A stretch of 64,000 nt of DNA from assembly GCF_023206215.1 (NCBI RefSeq), contig NZ_CP065801.1, forward strand, positions 186,001 to 250,000. Direction: 5' to 3'. This stretch comes from Butyrivibrio fibrisolvens. GTDB taxonomy: Bacteria > Bacillota > Clostridia > Lachnospirales > Lachnospiraceae. Under the pieces are notes generated by a model. It was not told the DNA's origin and did no database searches. It saw nothing but the letters and a program-made list of their open reading frames with translations. Shown here piece after piece: positions 63,758 to 64,000 of this stretch. Positions within the stretch are counted from its first letter, which is position 1; every line of letters starts with the position of its first letter. The translations under genes were made by a program, and so were the position numbers.

Positions 63758-64000
63758 TCACATATCTTTAATCTGCATGGCTATATTTTTTGCTTTCTCC
63801 GCATACTTATTTGAAAGTGCAAGGAGCTTGTCAGCATAATCTTTAAGATCATCGACCTTTGCTGCTACTTTTCTTTCTTCGAGAGCTTCTTTTCCCTTTT
63901 CAAGGGCTTTGGAAGAATACTCCTTAACCTTGGGCTGTATCTTGTCCCAATTAAGGCCTATGGCAAAACCTATAGCAAGGGAACATATTATTCCTATGCA
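63758..64000 (-). CDS. small membrane/coiled-coil protein, C-terminal part (5' end outside window)
   Basis: 81 codons open to the window edge, stop TGA at 63758. It starts inside a hydrophobic segment (IICSLAIGFAIG) and continues as a highly charged helix (ALEKGKEALEER...) ending in MQIKDM. A membrane anchor plus amphipathic coiled coil, like small YtxH-type or phasin-like stress proteins; no family can be confirmed from the part seen. Confidence 0.7.
   Translation of the reverse strand, partial: CIGIICSLAIGFAIGLNWDKIQPKVKEYSSKALEKGKEALEERKVAAKVDDLKDYADKLLALSNKYAEKAKNIAMQIKDM

Noticed and set aside
1..64000. CRISPR array, tRNA, rRNA, prophage genes, complete insertion sequence
   Set aside because: No regularly spaced repeats, cloverleaf, rRNA-like stretch, phage structural gene or transposase with paired ends was found.

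Overview
The window looks like chromosome of a low-GC, anaerobic Firmicute of the Lachnospiraceae (Butyrivibrio/Roseburia type). This is an inference from gene content: an [FeFe] hydrogenase and a desulfoferrodoxin (strict anaerobe), LL-diaminopimelate aminotransferase, an Lpl-type sugar ABC importer without its own ATPase, InlB-type repeat surface protein, an Rpn nuclease, and many membrane proteins of families common in rumen and gut clostridia. No rRNA, tRNA, CRISPR array or prophage was seen.

Layout. 1-3.9 kb is an accessory patch: a broken alpha/beta hydrolase, a VanZ-like protein, an XRE regulator, an Rpn PD-(D/E)XK nuclease, an AAA ATPase, and a deleted second copy of the Rpn gene. 4-8.4 kb is one giant secreted protein. 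8.6-13.3 kb has a histidine phosphatase, desulfoferrodoxin, an aldehyde dehydrogenase and a membrane protein of unknown role. 13.9-17.4 kb is a carbohydrate ABC importer (two permeases, one binding lipoprotein). 17.5-21.4 kb is a heterodimeric ABC exporter behind a leader peptide and an attenuator. 21.7-28.7 kb holds an AI-2E-type permease, a secreted protein, a zinc-ribbon membrane protein, a PadR/HAAS pair and two small proteins. 28.7-32.2 kb has two cyclic-di-GMP proteins, one frameshifted in a TA repeat, and an EAL remnant. 32.3-33.7 kb has two broken aldo-keto reductases and an ASCH-GNAT protein. 33.9 kb is a tyrosine recombinase with a dif-like site in front.

36-44.6 kb is a nine-gene minus-strand run that combines a LanFEG-like ABC exporter with three membrane or surface proteases (CPBP, M13, PrsW). 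44.9-49.3 kb has a tocopherol-cyclase-like protein, a DUF3237-like protein and a GntR-controlled ABC exporter. 49.6-60.3 kb is more house-keeping: hydrogenase, LURP-one protein, a glycosyltransferase and GH13 glucosidase pair, a HAD nucleotidase-like protein, an ECF S component, pyrG with an attenuator-like leader, and dapL. 60.5-64 kb has a chemotaxis receptor, a degenerate SGNH lipoprotein and the end of a small membrane protein.

Most notable signals: (1) a 28-codon leader peptide with mutually exclusive anti-terminator and terminator pairings before the ABC exporter; (2) a dispersed structured repeat (four copies) with compensatory base changes in both of its hairpins, whose end supplies the ribosome-binding site of two genes and abuts gene remnants; (3) a (TA)6 tract that breaks a diguanylate cyclase; (4) the deleted Rpn copy; (5) the protease/ABC operon.
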